This document shows positions 25,318 to 33,067 of a DNA stretch of 64,000 bases, piece after piece; position 1 is the first letter of the stretch, and each line of letters starts with the position of its first letter. Location: the NCBI GenBank assembly GCA_002359215.1, contig DEMN01000013.1:211146-275145 (forward strand). The letters are read 5' to 3'. This stretch comes from Flavobacteriales bacterium UBA2669 (GTDB lineage Bacteria; Bacteroidota; Bacteroidia; Flavobacteriales_E; Vicingaceae). The translations under genes were made by a program, and so were the position numbers. Under the pieces are notes generated by a model, which saw only the letters and a program-made list of their open reading frames with translations, was not told the DNA's origin and did not search any database.

Positions 25318-25325
25318 CAAATTTA
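25318..25325 (-). promoter_or_regulatory. -7 box of the E1 fusion promoter
   Basis: TAAATTTG on the minus strand, 21 bases before the ATG at 25296. It overlaps the alternative TTG codon at 25320-25318, which decides the start. Confidence 0.55.
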
Positions 25326-25337
25326 ACCGATTTTACC

Positions 25338-25345
25338 TAACTTCG
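25338..25345 (+). promoter_or_regulatory. Possible -7 box (TAACTTCG) for the small membrane protein operon
   Basis: TAACTTCG lies 26 bases before the ATG at 25372 and is one base off TAnnTTTG. No -33 TTG is seen. It would be divergent from the E1 promoter with 12 bases between the boxes. Confidence 0.35.
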
Positions 25346-25371
25346 TACTTTATTAATATAAAAATATAAAA

Positions 25372-25488
25372 ATGAATATTCAGGAAATAATTGCCGGAAT
25401 ATGGATTTTAGGAGCTGTAATTTTCTTAGTTTACAAATACATTATTAAAAGAAAAAAACACGATTGTGATAATTGTGGATTAAAATAA
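25372..25488 (+). CDS. FeoB-associated-type Cys-containing small membrane protein
   Basis: A 38-residue protein with one membrane segment (IIAGIWILGAVIFLVYKYII, residues 6-25), then a basic patch KRKKH and a C-terminal cysteine pair CDNC (Cys32, Cys35). This plan matches the short 'FeoB-associated Cys-rich membrane protein' group, usually found next to ferrous iron transporters and thought to help FeoB. No feo gene is in this window. It starts with ATG and ends 6 bases before ywbE, so the two are probably co-transcribed. It is easily missed because of its length. Confidence 0.7.
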   Translation: MNIQEIIAGIWILGAVIFLVYKYIIKRKKHDCDNCGLK

Positions 25489-25494
25489 ATAAGC

Positions 25495-25695
25495 ATGTCT
25501 GAAGGAAAAAACCGAGCAAGTATTAGTGTTGGTTACGAAGTGGAAGTGATTCAAAAACACCATCAATCTTCAGGGGAACTTACACAAGGAATTGTAAAAA
25601 GAATTTTAACCAACTCTAGAACTCATCCTCATGGCATTAAAGTAATGCTCGAATCGGGAATTGTAGGAAGAGTTAAAAATATTATTAAAGACTAA
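25495..25695 (+). CDS. ywbE: YwbE family protein
   Basis: A 66-residue basic protein matching the YwbE (DUF2196) family over its full length. Segments are RASISVGYEVEVIQKHHQSSGELTQGIVKRILTNS and HPHGIKVMLESGIVGRVKNI. The fold is predicted to be a small KOW/SH3-like barrel, which suggests nucleic-acid binding, but the function is not established. It sits between the 38-residue membrane protein (6 bases) and the half-length YehS homologue (3 bases). Confidence 0.88.
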   Translation: MSEGKNRASISVGYEVEVIQKHHQSSGELTQGIVKRILTNSRTHPHGIKVMLESGIVGRVKNIIKD

Positions 25696-25698
25696 AAC

Positions 25699-25947
25699 AT
25701 GGGATTGACTAATAACGATATATTTAAAAAATTAAGAGTTGCTCACAAACTCAGAGATGAAGATATTGTAAACATTTGTGCATTGGTAGATTTTAAAATT
25801 ACCAAAAGCGAATTAGGGGCTTTTTTCAGAAATGAAAGCCATCCGAAATATATGGAATGTGGTGACCAAATTCTACGTAATTTCTTGAACGGATTAATTA
25901 TTCATTTGCGAGGCCCTATGCCAAAGAAAGAAGATAAAGCATCCTAA
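25699..25947 (+). CDS. DUF1456 (YehS-like) protein, single-repeat form
   Basis: An 82-residue protein equal to one repeat of the YehS/DUF1456 family: LTNNDIFKKLRVAHKLRDEDIVNICAL ... ITKSELGAFFRNESHPKYMECGDQILRNFLNGLIIHLRGP. The usual protein is about 150 residues with two such repeats. Here the protein stops soon after the first, with a charged tail (MPKKEDKAS). No remnant of the second repeat is apparent before the intergenic region, so this may be a natural short form and may dimerise to rebuild the pair. The function of the family is unknown. It follows ywbE by 3 bases. Confidence 0.82.
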   Translation: MGLTNNDIFKKLRVAHKLRDEDIVNICALVDFKITKSELGAFFRNESHPKYMECGDQILRNFLNGLIIHLRGPMPKKEDKAS

Positions 25948-25979
25948 TAACCTTACATCATTCTTATGAATTTATTTAC

Positions 25980-25987
25980 TATTTTTG
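25980..25987 (+). promoter_or_regulatory. -7 box upstream of the LtaS-type gene
   Basis: TATTTTTG at 25980-25987 matches TAnnTTTG and implies a leader of about 90 bases before the ATG at 26083. A 16-base perfect palindrome at 26006-26021 lies inside that leader. Confidence 0.35.
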
Positions 25988-26005
25988 TGACAAGCATTTT
26001 TTCAT

Positions 26006-26021
26006 ATTCAATTAATTGAAT
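26006..26021. repeat. 16-base perfect palindrome in the LtaS-type leader
   Basis: ATTCAATTAATTGAAT reads the same on both strands. In AT-rich DNA this can be chance, but the position between a promoter box and a start codon makes it an operator candidate. Confidence 0.4.
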
Positions 26022-26082
26022 TACAATAATTTAAAAACTTATTATTTCAAAATAAACGTTTTCTTTCAGTTAATCCAAAAAA

Positions 26083-28002
26083 ATGATCATCCCTAATTAT
26101 TTATCACATCTTATTCCTTTTGCCAAAAGAATTGGTTTAGCTTTTTTGGTGTTTTCATTATGTAGAATTTCCTTTTATATTGTCAATCAATCTCATTTTC
26201 AAGATGTTGTTTTTATGGATTTTGTTTATGGAGTTCGTTTTGATGCCGTTGCTATTGCTTATTTGTATCTGCCTTTTATATTAATGTCGGTACTTCCTTT
26301 TTCATTTAGAAGTTTTAGAAAATACCAACGAACTTTAGCTATCCTATTCTATATTCCCAATACCATTGCTATCATTTTAAACTTAGTGGATGTCGCTTAC
26401 TTCGATTTTACTATGAAAAGAACCACTACAGATTTATTCAGCATGATTAGTGCCGGTGGTGGAGAAGATTTTATGACCTTATTACCGCTTTATATTATTG
26501 ATTTTTGGTACGATTACATTTTACTGGCATTTTTAATTTGGTTTTCATGGTATATTTATAAAAAATATTCTCGTTTTAAAGGCATGTTTTATCCTTATGT
26601 AAAGAAAAATTACATTATTCAATCTTCCATTTTTGTTGGAGTGATGTTGTTTACCATTCTTGGTATGCGGGGAGGTTTCCAACTCAGACCACTAAACAGT
26701 GTTAGTGCTGGACAATATACACATGCTCAAAATGTTGCACTTGTTTTAAATACACCTTTTACCGTTTTAAAATCACTTACTAAAGAAAAAGCTAACCCCA
26801 TCAATTTTTATACTGATGATGAACTTGAAAGCCTCTACTCTCCGGTTTTAATTATTGAAGGAAAAAATCCACTCAATAAAAAAAATATTGTTTTTATAAT
26901 TATTGAAAGTCTTGCTAAAGAATATGTTAGTTATCACAATAAAAAAGGCTATACGCCATTTTTAGATTCCTTAATGACCGAAAGCTATATATTTACAAAC
27001 GCTTACGCTAATGGACAAAAATCTATTGAATCATTACCTTCCATTTTAGCTAGTTTACCTCAATTAATGAATACGCCCTTAGTAGTTTCTAACTATGGAA
27101 GTAATGCCATAGATGGCTTACCTAAAATCTTGAAAACACACGGATACAACACTTCTTTCTATCATTCAGGAAGCAATGGTACTATGGGCTTTGATGCTTT
27201 TTCGAGTATGGCAGGAACTGAGAATTATTTTGGCTTAGATGAATATCCTGAAAAAAATAAACATTATGATGGCAAGTGGGGCATTTTTGATGAACCTTAT
27301 TTACAATATTTTGCTAATGAATTAAATAAAAAAGAAACACCATTTTTCAGTACCATTTTCACTATTTCATCACACCATCCTTACACCATTCCAGACGAAC
27401 ATTTAGATAAATTTCCTAAAGGCAGCTTACCTATGCATGAGGTAGTTGGTTATACAGATTACGCACTAAAAAAATTCTTTGAAACCGCTAAAAAAATGCC
27501 TTGGTACAACAACACATTGTTTGTGATTACAGCAGATCATTCCACACATTCTGAACAAGCAAAATACAACACTCCAATAGGTCGGTTTGCCATACCCACT
27601 TTAATTTTTGATCCAAGCAAAGAACTTAAGGGTAAATACGACCCTCTTTTTCAGCAAATAGATATTGCTCCATCTTTATTAGGTTGGTTAGGAATTCCTA
27701 CAAAATCAATTGCTTTTGGAAGAAATATTTTTGATAAAAATCCAAAAAACCCGTTTGTAATTAATTTTATAAATGGTGTTTACCAGCTCTATCAAGAAAA
27801 TTATGTATTGTTTTTTGATGGTAAGAAAACAATAGCCTTTTATAATATTTCAAAAGATGAATTATTAATGAACAACCTCCTAAAAACTCAACTTAATGGA
27901 GAGGAATTAATCAAAAAAACGGATATGGAAGTTTTTATGAAAGCTGTTCTTCAGCAATACAACAACCGATTAATTAACAACCAATTATCCGTTAGTAAAT
28001 AA
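26083..28002 (+). CDS. LTA synthase-type membrane sulfatase / phosphoglycerol transferase
   Basis: A 639-residue inner-membrane protein. Five membrane helices fill residues about 10-205, followed by an extracytoplasmic alkaline-phosphatase-superfamily domain (about 250-560). The metal-site motif is KNIVFIIIESLAKEY. The nucleophile position is Ser314 in ANGQKSIESLPS, where LtaS of Gram-positives has threonine. Other metal/phosphate residues are in WGIFDEPYL, SSHHPYT and ITADHSTHS. Gram-negatives use such enzymes to add phosphoglycerol or phosphoethanolamine to glycans or lipids; the acceptor is unknown. It is followed at 16 bases by a lipid kinase gene, which suggests a shared role in envelope lipid metabolism. 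Confidence 0.85.
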   Translation: MIIPNYLSHLIPFAKRIGLAFLVFSLCRISFYIVNQSHFQDVVFMDFVYGVRFDAVAIAYLYLPFILMSVLPFSFRSFRKYQRTLAILFYIPNTIAIILNLVDVAYFDFTMKRTTTDLFSMISAGGGEDFMTLLPLYIIDFWYDYILLAFLIWFSWYIYKKYSRFKGMFYPYVKKNYIIQSSIFVGVMLFTILGMRGGFQLRPLNSVSAGQYTHAQNVALVLNTPFTVLKSLTKEKANPINFYTDDELESLYSPVLIIEGKNPLNKKNIVFIIIESLAKEYVSYHNKKGYTPFLDSLMTESYIFTNAYANGQKSIESLPSILASLPQLMNTPLVVSNYGSNAIDGLPKILKTHGYNTSFYHSGSNGTMGFDAFSSMAGTENYFGLDEYPEKNKHYDGKWGIFDEPYLQYFANELNKKETPFFSTIFTISSHHPYTIPDEHLDKFPKGSLPMHEVVGYTDYALKKFFETAKKMPWYNNTLFVITADHSTHSEQAKYNTPIGRFAIPTLIFDPSKELKGKYDPLFQQIDIAPSLLGWLGIPTKSIAFGRNIFDKNPKNPFVINFINGVYQLYQENYVLFFDGKKTIAFYNISKDELLMNNLLKTQLNGEELIKKTDMEVFMKAVLQQYNNRLINNQLSVSK

Positions 28003-28018
28003 TTTATTTTGATAAGTT

Positions 28019-28891
28019 ATGTCTAAAACCAAAGTACTTTTCATTATTAACCCTATTTCCGGAACAGGAAAGCAAAAAATAGTGGAAAAACTACTTGAAA
28101 AACATTTAGATACTCAATACATTGAATACGATATAACTTATACCGAAAGAGCTAAACATGCCATTGAAATTGCAAAAAAAGCTAAAGACAAGTATGATAT
28201 TATTACCGCTGTTGGAGGAGATGGTTCTGTAAACGAAGTTGGTAGTCAGCTAATTGGTAGCAATACTACTTTAGCAATAATTCCTGTTGGATCCGGAAAT
28301 GGCTTGGCAAGGCATTTAAAAATTCCATTAACCATTAAAAATGCAATTGAAACCATCAATAATCTAAAAAAAACAACTATTGATGTAGTTAAAATTAATG
28401 ATGGTTATTTTTTAGGAACAGCTGGTTCTGGATTTGATGCACGAATAGGTTGGTTATTTTCTCAAGCAAAAAAAAGAGGTTTTTGGACTTATTTTAAAAT
28501 AACTGTTAAAGAGTATTTCAATTATAACGAAGGAATTTATGATATTACTATTGATGGTAAAAAATTTAATACCAAAGCCTTACTCATCACTTTTGCTAAC
28601 TCTAACCAGTACGGCAACAATGCTTATATTTCTCCAAACTCAAAACTAGACGATGGTTTAATAAGAATTATAATACTGAAAAAATTTCCTTTACTATATT
28701 CCCTTAACTTTGCCTATAAACTTTTTAATAAAAAAATTAACACATTTAGGTATATAAATGAATTGAAGGGTAAAAATATCACCATTATTCCTCCAGAAAA
28801 AGAATTACATATTGATGGAGAACCAGTTTTAACAGAAAACGAAATTAATTTAAGCATTCAACCTTTATCTTTAAAAATTATAACCCCATGA
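28019..28891 (+). CDS. Diacylglycerol/lipid kinase (YegS/BmrU family)
   Basis: A 290-residue lipid kinase of the DAGK catalytic-domain family, which phosphorylates diacylglycerol or sphingosine-like lipids. The N-terminal part shows KVLFIINPISGTGKQK, the nucleotide-binding GGDGSVNEVGSQL and IPVGSGNGLARHLKIP. The C-terminal beta domain includes GTAGSGFDARIGWLF and DDGLIRIIIL. A diacylglycerol kinase next to an LtaS-type enzyme fits recycling of diacylglycerol released when phosphoglycerol is taken from phosphatidylglycerol; this is an inference from gene order. It overlaps the following yciH gene by 4 bases (ATGA). Confidence 0.88.
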   Translation: MSKTKVLFIINPISGTGKQKIVEKLLEKHLDTQYIEYDITYTERAKHAIEIAKKAKDKYDIITAVGGDGSVNEVGSQLIGSNTTLAIIPVGSGNGLARHLKIPLTIKNAIETINNLKKTTIDVVKINDGYFLGTAGSGFDARIGWLFSQAKKRGFWTYFKITVKEYFNYNEGIYDITIDGKKFNTKALLITFANSNQYGNNAYISPNSKLDDGLIRIIILKKFPLLYSLNFAYKLFNKKINTFRYINELKGKNITIIPPEKELHIDGEPVLTENEINLSIQPLSLKIITP

Positions 28892-29220
28892 GTAAAAAAA
28901 ATATAGTATATTCTACCAACAAAAATTTTGAATACGAAGACCACTTTGATGAAGAAATAGAAACTCTTTCTCCTGATGAACAAAAACTAAAAGTGATAAT
29001 TGACCGTAAACAACGCAAAGGTAAATCTGTAACCTTAATTACAGGTTTTGTTGGAATCGATGATGATTTACAAGATTTAGGAAAAATTTTAAAGCAAAAA
29101 TGCGGAGTTGGAGGTAGTGCAAAAGATGGAGAAATTTTAATTCAAGGAGAGCATAAAGATAAAATTTTTGATATCCTTTTAAAAATAGGATATAAACAAA
29201 CAAAAAAAGTGGGAGGATAA
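28888..29220 (+). CDS. yciH: SUI1/eIF1-family protein YciH
   Basis: A 110-residue homologue of eukaryotic initiation factor eIF1. The SUI1 domain covers about residues 35-110: LKVIIDRKQRKGKSVTLITGFVG, then LGKILKQKCGVGGSAKDGEILIQGEHKDKIFDILLKIGY. In bacteria YciH has been linked to start-codon fidelity and stress translation. An acidic N-terminal tail precedes it. The start overlaps the lipid kinase stop by 4 bases, so translation is coupled. No clear terminator follows. Confidence 0.92.
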   Translation: MSKKNIVYSTNKNFEYEDHFDEEIETLSPDEQKLKVIIDRKQRKGKSVTLITGFVGIDDDLQDLGKILKQKCGVGGSAKDGEILIQGEHKDKIFDILLKIGYKQTKKVGG

Positions 29221-29286
29221 AAAACTCAATGCTCTTAATGAATTTACAGCATTATTGTTTATTATTGTATAATAAAGAACCTCTGA

Positions 29287-32200
29287 TTGAACTACAAAAA
29301 ATACACATATCACTTTTTAACATTTATACTGCTTATTGCTAGTGTTTTTTCTTTTAGCCTAAAAGTTTTTGGACAAACTTATAATTTTAGTTATTTTAAT
29401 GTGCCGGAAGGACTACCTCAATCTTCCGTTAATGCAGTTTATAATGACTCTAGAGGATATCTATGGGTGGCTACTTCTGGAGGTGGTGTTGCTCAATTTG
29501 ATGGTAAACTTTTTAATAAATATAATGAAAAAGATGGTTTAGCGGGAAATATAGTTACTGGAATTGCAGAAGACAAAGAAGGCAACATGTGGTTTACCTC
29601 TACTTGGGGAGGGGTTTCTAAATATAACGGTAGAAATATGGTTGTATTAACCAAAAACGATGGTCTACAAAATAATTCTAATAATTGTATTTTTATTGAT
29701 AATAAAGATAGAGTATGGATTGGAAGCTCCTCAGGTCTGTGCTATTACGAAAATGGTTTTTTTCGTACCTTAAACAAAAGTTTTTTTAATACATCTATTA
29801 ATGTTATTACCTCTGACAATAAAAATAACATTTGGATTGGAACAACTGACGGATTAATAAAAATAAATGAGAAAGACACTTTTTATTTTAATATTAATAA
29901 TGACTTACCTTCAAATAATGTTACTTCTCTATTACAAAATAATGAAGGTAACTACTTAGTTGGGTTTAAAGATACCGGAATACATAAAATACTTGCAGGT
30001 AGTATTGACAAAGATGCTAAACTAGAAGTAGAAACCATTAATTCATCACATAAAATTTCATCTATTATCGAAGATAATGATAAGAATATTTGGTATTCAA
30101 CTTTTAACAATGGAATTTATCATGTAAACATAAGCACTAATGAAAATAAACATATTAGTAAAAAAAATGGTCTTGAAACAAATAATATAAATACCTTATA
30201 TAAGGATAGAATTGGTAATATTTGGATAGGAACTAATGGCTCTGGTATAATTAGAGTAAATAATACTGCTTTTACCTATTTTAATGAAATTGTTGGTTTA
30301 AACCAGAACGATATTTTTGGAGTTACTCATGATAACGATGAAAATATTTGGGTTGCAACAGCAAGTAGTGGCATTTACAAATATAATGGTAACTTTTCAG
30401 TACAATTCACAGAGTTAAATGGATTAGGTAGCAATACGATAAAAGCTATTGTAAAAGATAATAAAGGTGATTTATGGTTTGCTACAACAAAAGGGCTAAG
30501 TAAATACAGTAATGGAGTTTTTATAAATTATACTACAAAAGATGGGTTACCTTCCGATGAAATAAAAAGTTTACTTTTCGATAAAAGAGGTTATCTATGG
30601 ATTGGAACCAATGGTGGTGGATTATGTAAATATGATTTTAATAGTTTTACTACTTACACTATAGATAACGGACTATCTCATAACTATATACATTCTCTAT
30701 TTTTAGATAAAAGTAAAAATCTATGGATAGGAACAGGAAATGGAATAAACCGTATGAGTAAAGAAGTAATCACGAGCTTTCCTGTTTCAAAAATTTGTAA
30801 TTCTTATATCAGCAGTATTACTGAAGATGCTTTTGGGAATATTTGGTTTGGAACGGACCGTTGTTTAACAAAATACGATGGAATTGATTTCACTTCATTT
30901 ACAACAAAAAACGGTTTGTCATCAGATGTAATTTACTTAGTTCATTTTCATAAAAGAGGTCATTTGTGGATTGGTACCAATAACGGATTAGATAAATTTA
31001 CATTTAATAGTTACGGACAAGTAGATGAAATAAAAAATTATGGATTAAGTGATGGTTTTAGGGGAGTTGAATGTAATAGTAGAGCTATTTATGAAGATGA
31101 AAAAAACAACCTTTGGATTGGAACTGTTAAAGGATTGATAAAATATACTCCTTCAGAAGATAGAGAAAATGTTTTTGAATCTAAAACACATATTACAAGT
31201 GTTAAACTATTTTTCGATAATGTTGATTGGTTAAAGCATTCAAAGAAATTATCCAAATGGTATAATTTACCTGAAAACATTGAACTAAAATACAATCAAA
31301 ACCATTTAACTTTTGAATTTAATTCCATCAATCTTTCTCATCCCGAAGCAGTATTATATAGCTTTAAGTTAGAAGGTTTTGATAATGATTGGTTTCCTGC
31401 TACTACAAAAGATGTTGCCACCTACTCTAACCTACCACCTGGAGCATATACTTTTAAAGTAAAATCTAGAAATAATGATGGTGTTTGGAATCAACAACCG
31501 GTTACTTTCTCATTTATTGTTAAGTCTCCTTTTTGGCAAAAATGGTGGTTTTATTTAATTGTTGGCTTAGGAACTTTCTATTTAGTTTTTAGAATTGCTA
31601 CCTATAAAGAAAAAAGACAATTACAAATTAGTAAAGAACTCGAAGAAAAAGTTAAAGAAAGGACAATGCTTATTGAAAAACAACGTGATGAAAAAGAAAT
31701 TCTTTTAAAAGAAATTCATCATCGAGTAAAAAACAATATGCAAGTAATCAATAGTCTTCTAAGTATTCAATCTAACTATACTAAAGACGAAAAAGCCCTG
31801 GCACTTTTTAGCGAAGCTCAAAATAGGATTCGTTCTATGGCTTTGATTCATGAAAAAATGTATCAATCTGGAGATCTTTCAAAAATAGATGTTCAGGATT
31901 ATATTATTTCTTTAATTGATGATTTGGTAAGTTCATATTCAATAAATTGTGACATTCATTTAGATTTAAAAATAGATGCTTTAAAATTTGAGATAGACAC
32001 ATTAATTCCAATTGGTTTATTATTAAATGAAATTATATCCAACTCATTAAAGTATGCCTTTAAAGGGAAGGACAAAGGAACTATTACCATTCATTTATCA
32101 GAATTACAAAATACAACATTTAAATTAATTGTTGGAGATAATGGTATTGGAATGCCGAAAGGTATGCTACAAAAAGACGATGAGACATTAGGTATGGAAC

Positions 32201-32304
32201 TTATAAAAGTATTTGTTAGCCAGATTGATGGCGAAATAGAAAGGATAGATAAGGAAGGTACTTATTTCGAAATTATTTTCAAAAAAAGAATTAGCAAAAA
32301 ATGA
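29287..32304 (+). CDS. Sensor histidine kinase with 14 propeller repeats (HisKA_2)
   Basis: A 1005-residue sensor. An N-terminal membrane/signal segment (about residues 8-30) leads to a periplasmic part with 14 two-component-regulator propeller repeats (LW-x-G/A-T-x-G-G motifs), which would make two seven-bladed propellers. A Y_Y_Y domain follows (YSFKLEGFDNDWFPATT ... YTFKVKSRNNDGVWN), then a membrane helix (WWFYLIVGLGTFYLVF). A short coiled coil precedes the HisKA_2 box EIHHRVKNNMQVINSLL (His811/His812), and a HATPase domain with NEIISNSLKYAF and GDNGIGMP ends it. There is no receiver or AraC-type domain, unlike hybrid two-component systems. No response regulator gene is adjacent. The start is TTG. 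The next gene overlaps by 4 bases. Confidence 0.9.
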   Translation: MNYKKYTYHFLTFILLIASVFSFSLKVFGQTYNFSYFNVPEGLPQSSVNAVYNDSRGYLWVATSGGGVAQFDGKLFNKYNEKDGLAGNIVTGIAEDKEGNMWFTSTWGGVSKYNGRNMVVLTKNDGLQNNSNNCIFIDNKDRVWIGSSSGLCYYENGFFRTLNKSFFNTSINVITSDNKNNIWIGTTDGLIKINEKDTFYFNINNDLPSNNVTSLLQNNEGNYLVGFKDTGIHKILAGSIDKDAKLEVETINSSHKISSIIEDNDKNIWYSTFNNGIYHVNISTNENKHISKKNGLETNNINTLYKDRIGNIWIGTNGSGIIRVNNTAFTYFNEIVGLNQNDIFGVTHDNDENIWVATASSGIYKYNGNFSVQFTELNGLGSNTIKAIVKDNKGDLWFATTKGLSKYSNGVFINYTTKDGLPSDEIKSLLFDKRGYLWIGTNGGGLCKYDFNSFTTYTIDNGLSHNYIHSLFLDKSKNLWIGTGNGINRMSKEVITSFPVSKICNSYISSITEDAFGNIWFGTDRCLTKYDGIDFTSFTTKNGLSSDVIYLVHFHKRGHLWIGTNNGLDKFTFNSYGQVDEIKNYGLSDGFRGVECNSRAIYEDEKNNLWIGTVKGLIKYTPSEDRENVFESKTHITSVKLFFDNVDWLKHSKKLSKWYNLPENIELKYNQNHLTFEFNSINLSHPEAVLYSFKLEGFDNDWFPATTKDVATYSNLPPGAYTFKVKSRNNDGVWNQQPVTFSFIVKSPFWQKWWFYLIVGLGTFYLVFRIATYKEKRQLQISKELEEKVKERTMLIEKQRDEKEILLKEIHHRVKNNMQVINSLLSIQSNYTKDEKALALFSEAQNRIRSMALIHEKMYQSGDLSKIDVQDYIISLIDDLVSSYSINCDIHLDLKIDALKFEIDTLIPIGLLLNEIISNSLKYAFKGKDKGTITIHLSELQNTTFKLIVGDNGIGMPKGMLQKDDETLGMELIKVFVSQIDGEIERIDKEGTYFEIIFKKRISKK

Positions 32305-33056
32305 AGCATAATCTCCTCATAACAATAGTTATTATTATGCTCTTTTGTAGTTTTCAATTAAAAGCTCAGGAAGCTGTTTTTGTTGGTACAATTTTAAATG
32401 CTAGTGATTCTATTGCTTTAGAAGGAGTACATATTATTAATAAATCAAGTAATATTGGTGTTGTCTCAAAAACAAATGGTAGCTTTTCTATTATGGCCAG
32501 CCCGAATGATACGTTAATCATTTCTTCTGTAGGATTCTCTACCTATAATCATGTAATAAACAAGTCTTATTTCAACGTTTATTTGCATAGAAGAACGTAT
32601 AATCTTGAAAACTTTACGGTACTTCCTTATAAAGATTATGAGGAATTTAAAGAAGCCTTTACACAACTAAGAATTCAAGAAAACCCTAATCCTATTAATA
32701 AAAGTATATATGTCCCAAAAGAAGAGCTTTTAGCTGCTTACCAAGAAGCTAATGGAGGAATAATAATCTCTGGAGGCATTTCTGTCATATTGGGAGCTTT
32801 TAATAAATATGTTCAGGATAAAAAAAATTATTTAAAACTGTTAGAGCAAGACAAAAAACAAGCAGCAATTGATGAAAAGTTAAATTCCATTCTATTAATG
32901 AGAATTACGCCTATTAATGATGTTGAAACTGCTGAATATTTTCTCACCTACTGCGATTTTTCAAATTATTTTATTTTAAATGCATCTGAATTTGATCTCC
33001 ATAAAGAAATCCATATTTGCTACGATGAATTTAGTCGTTATGTAATCAATAATTAA
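32301..33056 (+). CDS. Exported protein with carboxypeptidase-regulatory-like domain
   Basis: A 251-residue protein with a signal peptide (residues 1-22, IVIIMLFCSFQLKAQ). A CarboxypepD_reg-like domain at about 24-108 follows: FVGTILNASDSIALEGVHIINKSSNIGVVSKTNGSFSI, then IISSVGFSTYNHVI. The remainder is mixed helical and unrecognised, with a glycine-rich hydrophobic stretch (GGIIISGGISVILGAF) around residue 152-167. Such domains are common at the outer membrane of Bacteroidota. Its ATG overlaps the kinase stop (ATGA), so the two are translationally coupled; a role linked to the sensor is likely but unproven. Confidence 0.75.
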   Translation: MKHNLLITIVIIMLFCSFQLKAQEAVFVGTILNASDSIALEGVHIINKSSNIGVVSKTNGSFSIMASPNDTLIISSVGFSTYNHVINKSYFNVYLHRRTYNLENFTVLPYKDYEEFKEAFTQLRIQENPNPINKSIYVPKEELLAAYQEANGGIIISGGISVILGAFNKYVQDKKNYLKLLEQDKKQAAIDEKLNSILLMRITPINDVETAEYFLTYCDFSNYFILNASEFDLHKEIHICYDEFSRYVINN

Positions 33057-33067
33057 ATGCTACCTCA

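Noticed and set aside
25297..25320. A TTG start 24 bases upstream for the E1 fusion
   Set aside because: The TTG is part of the TAAATTTG promoter box, so it cannot be in the message.
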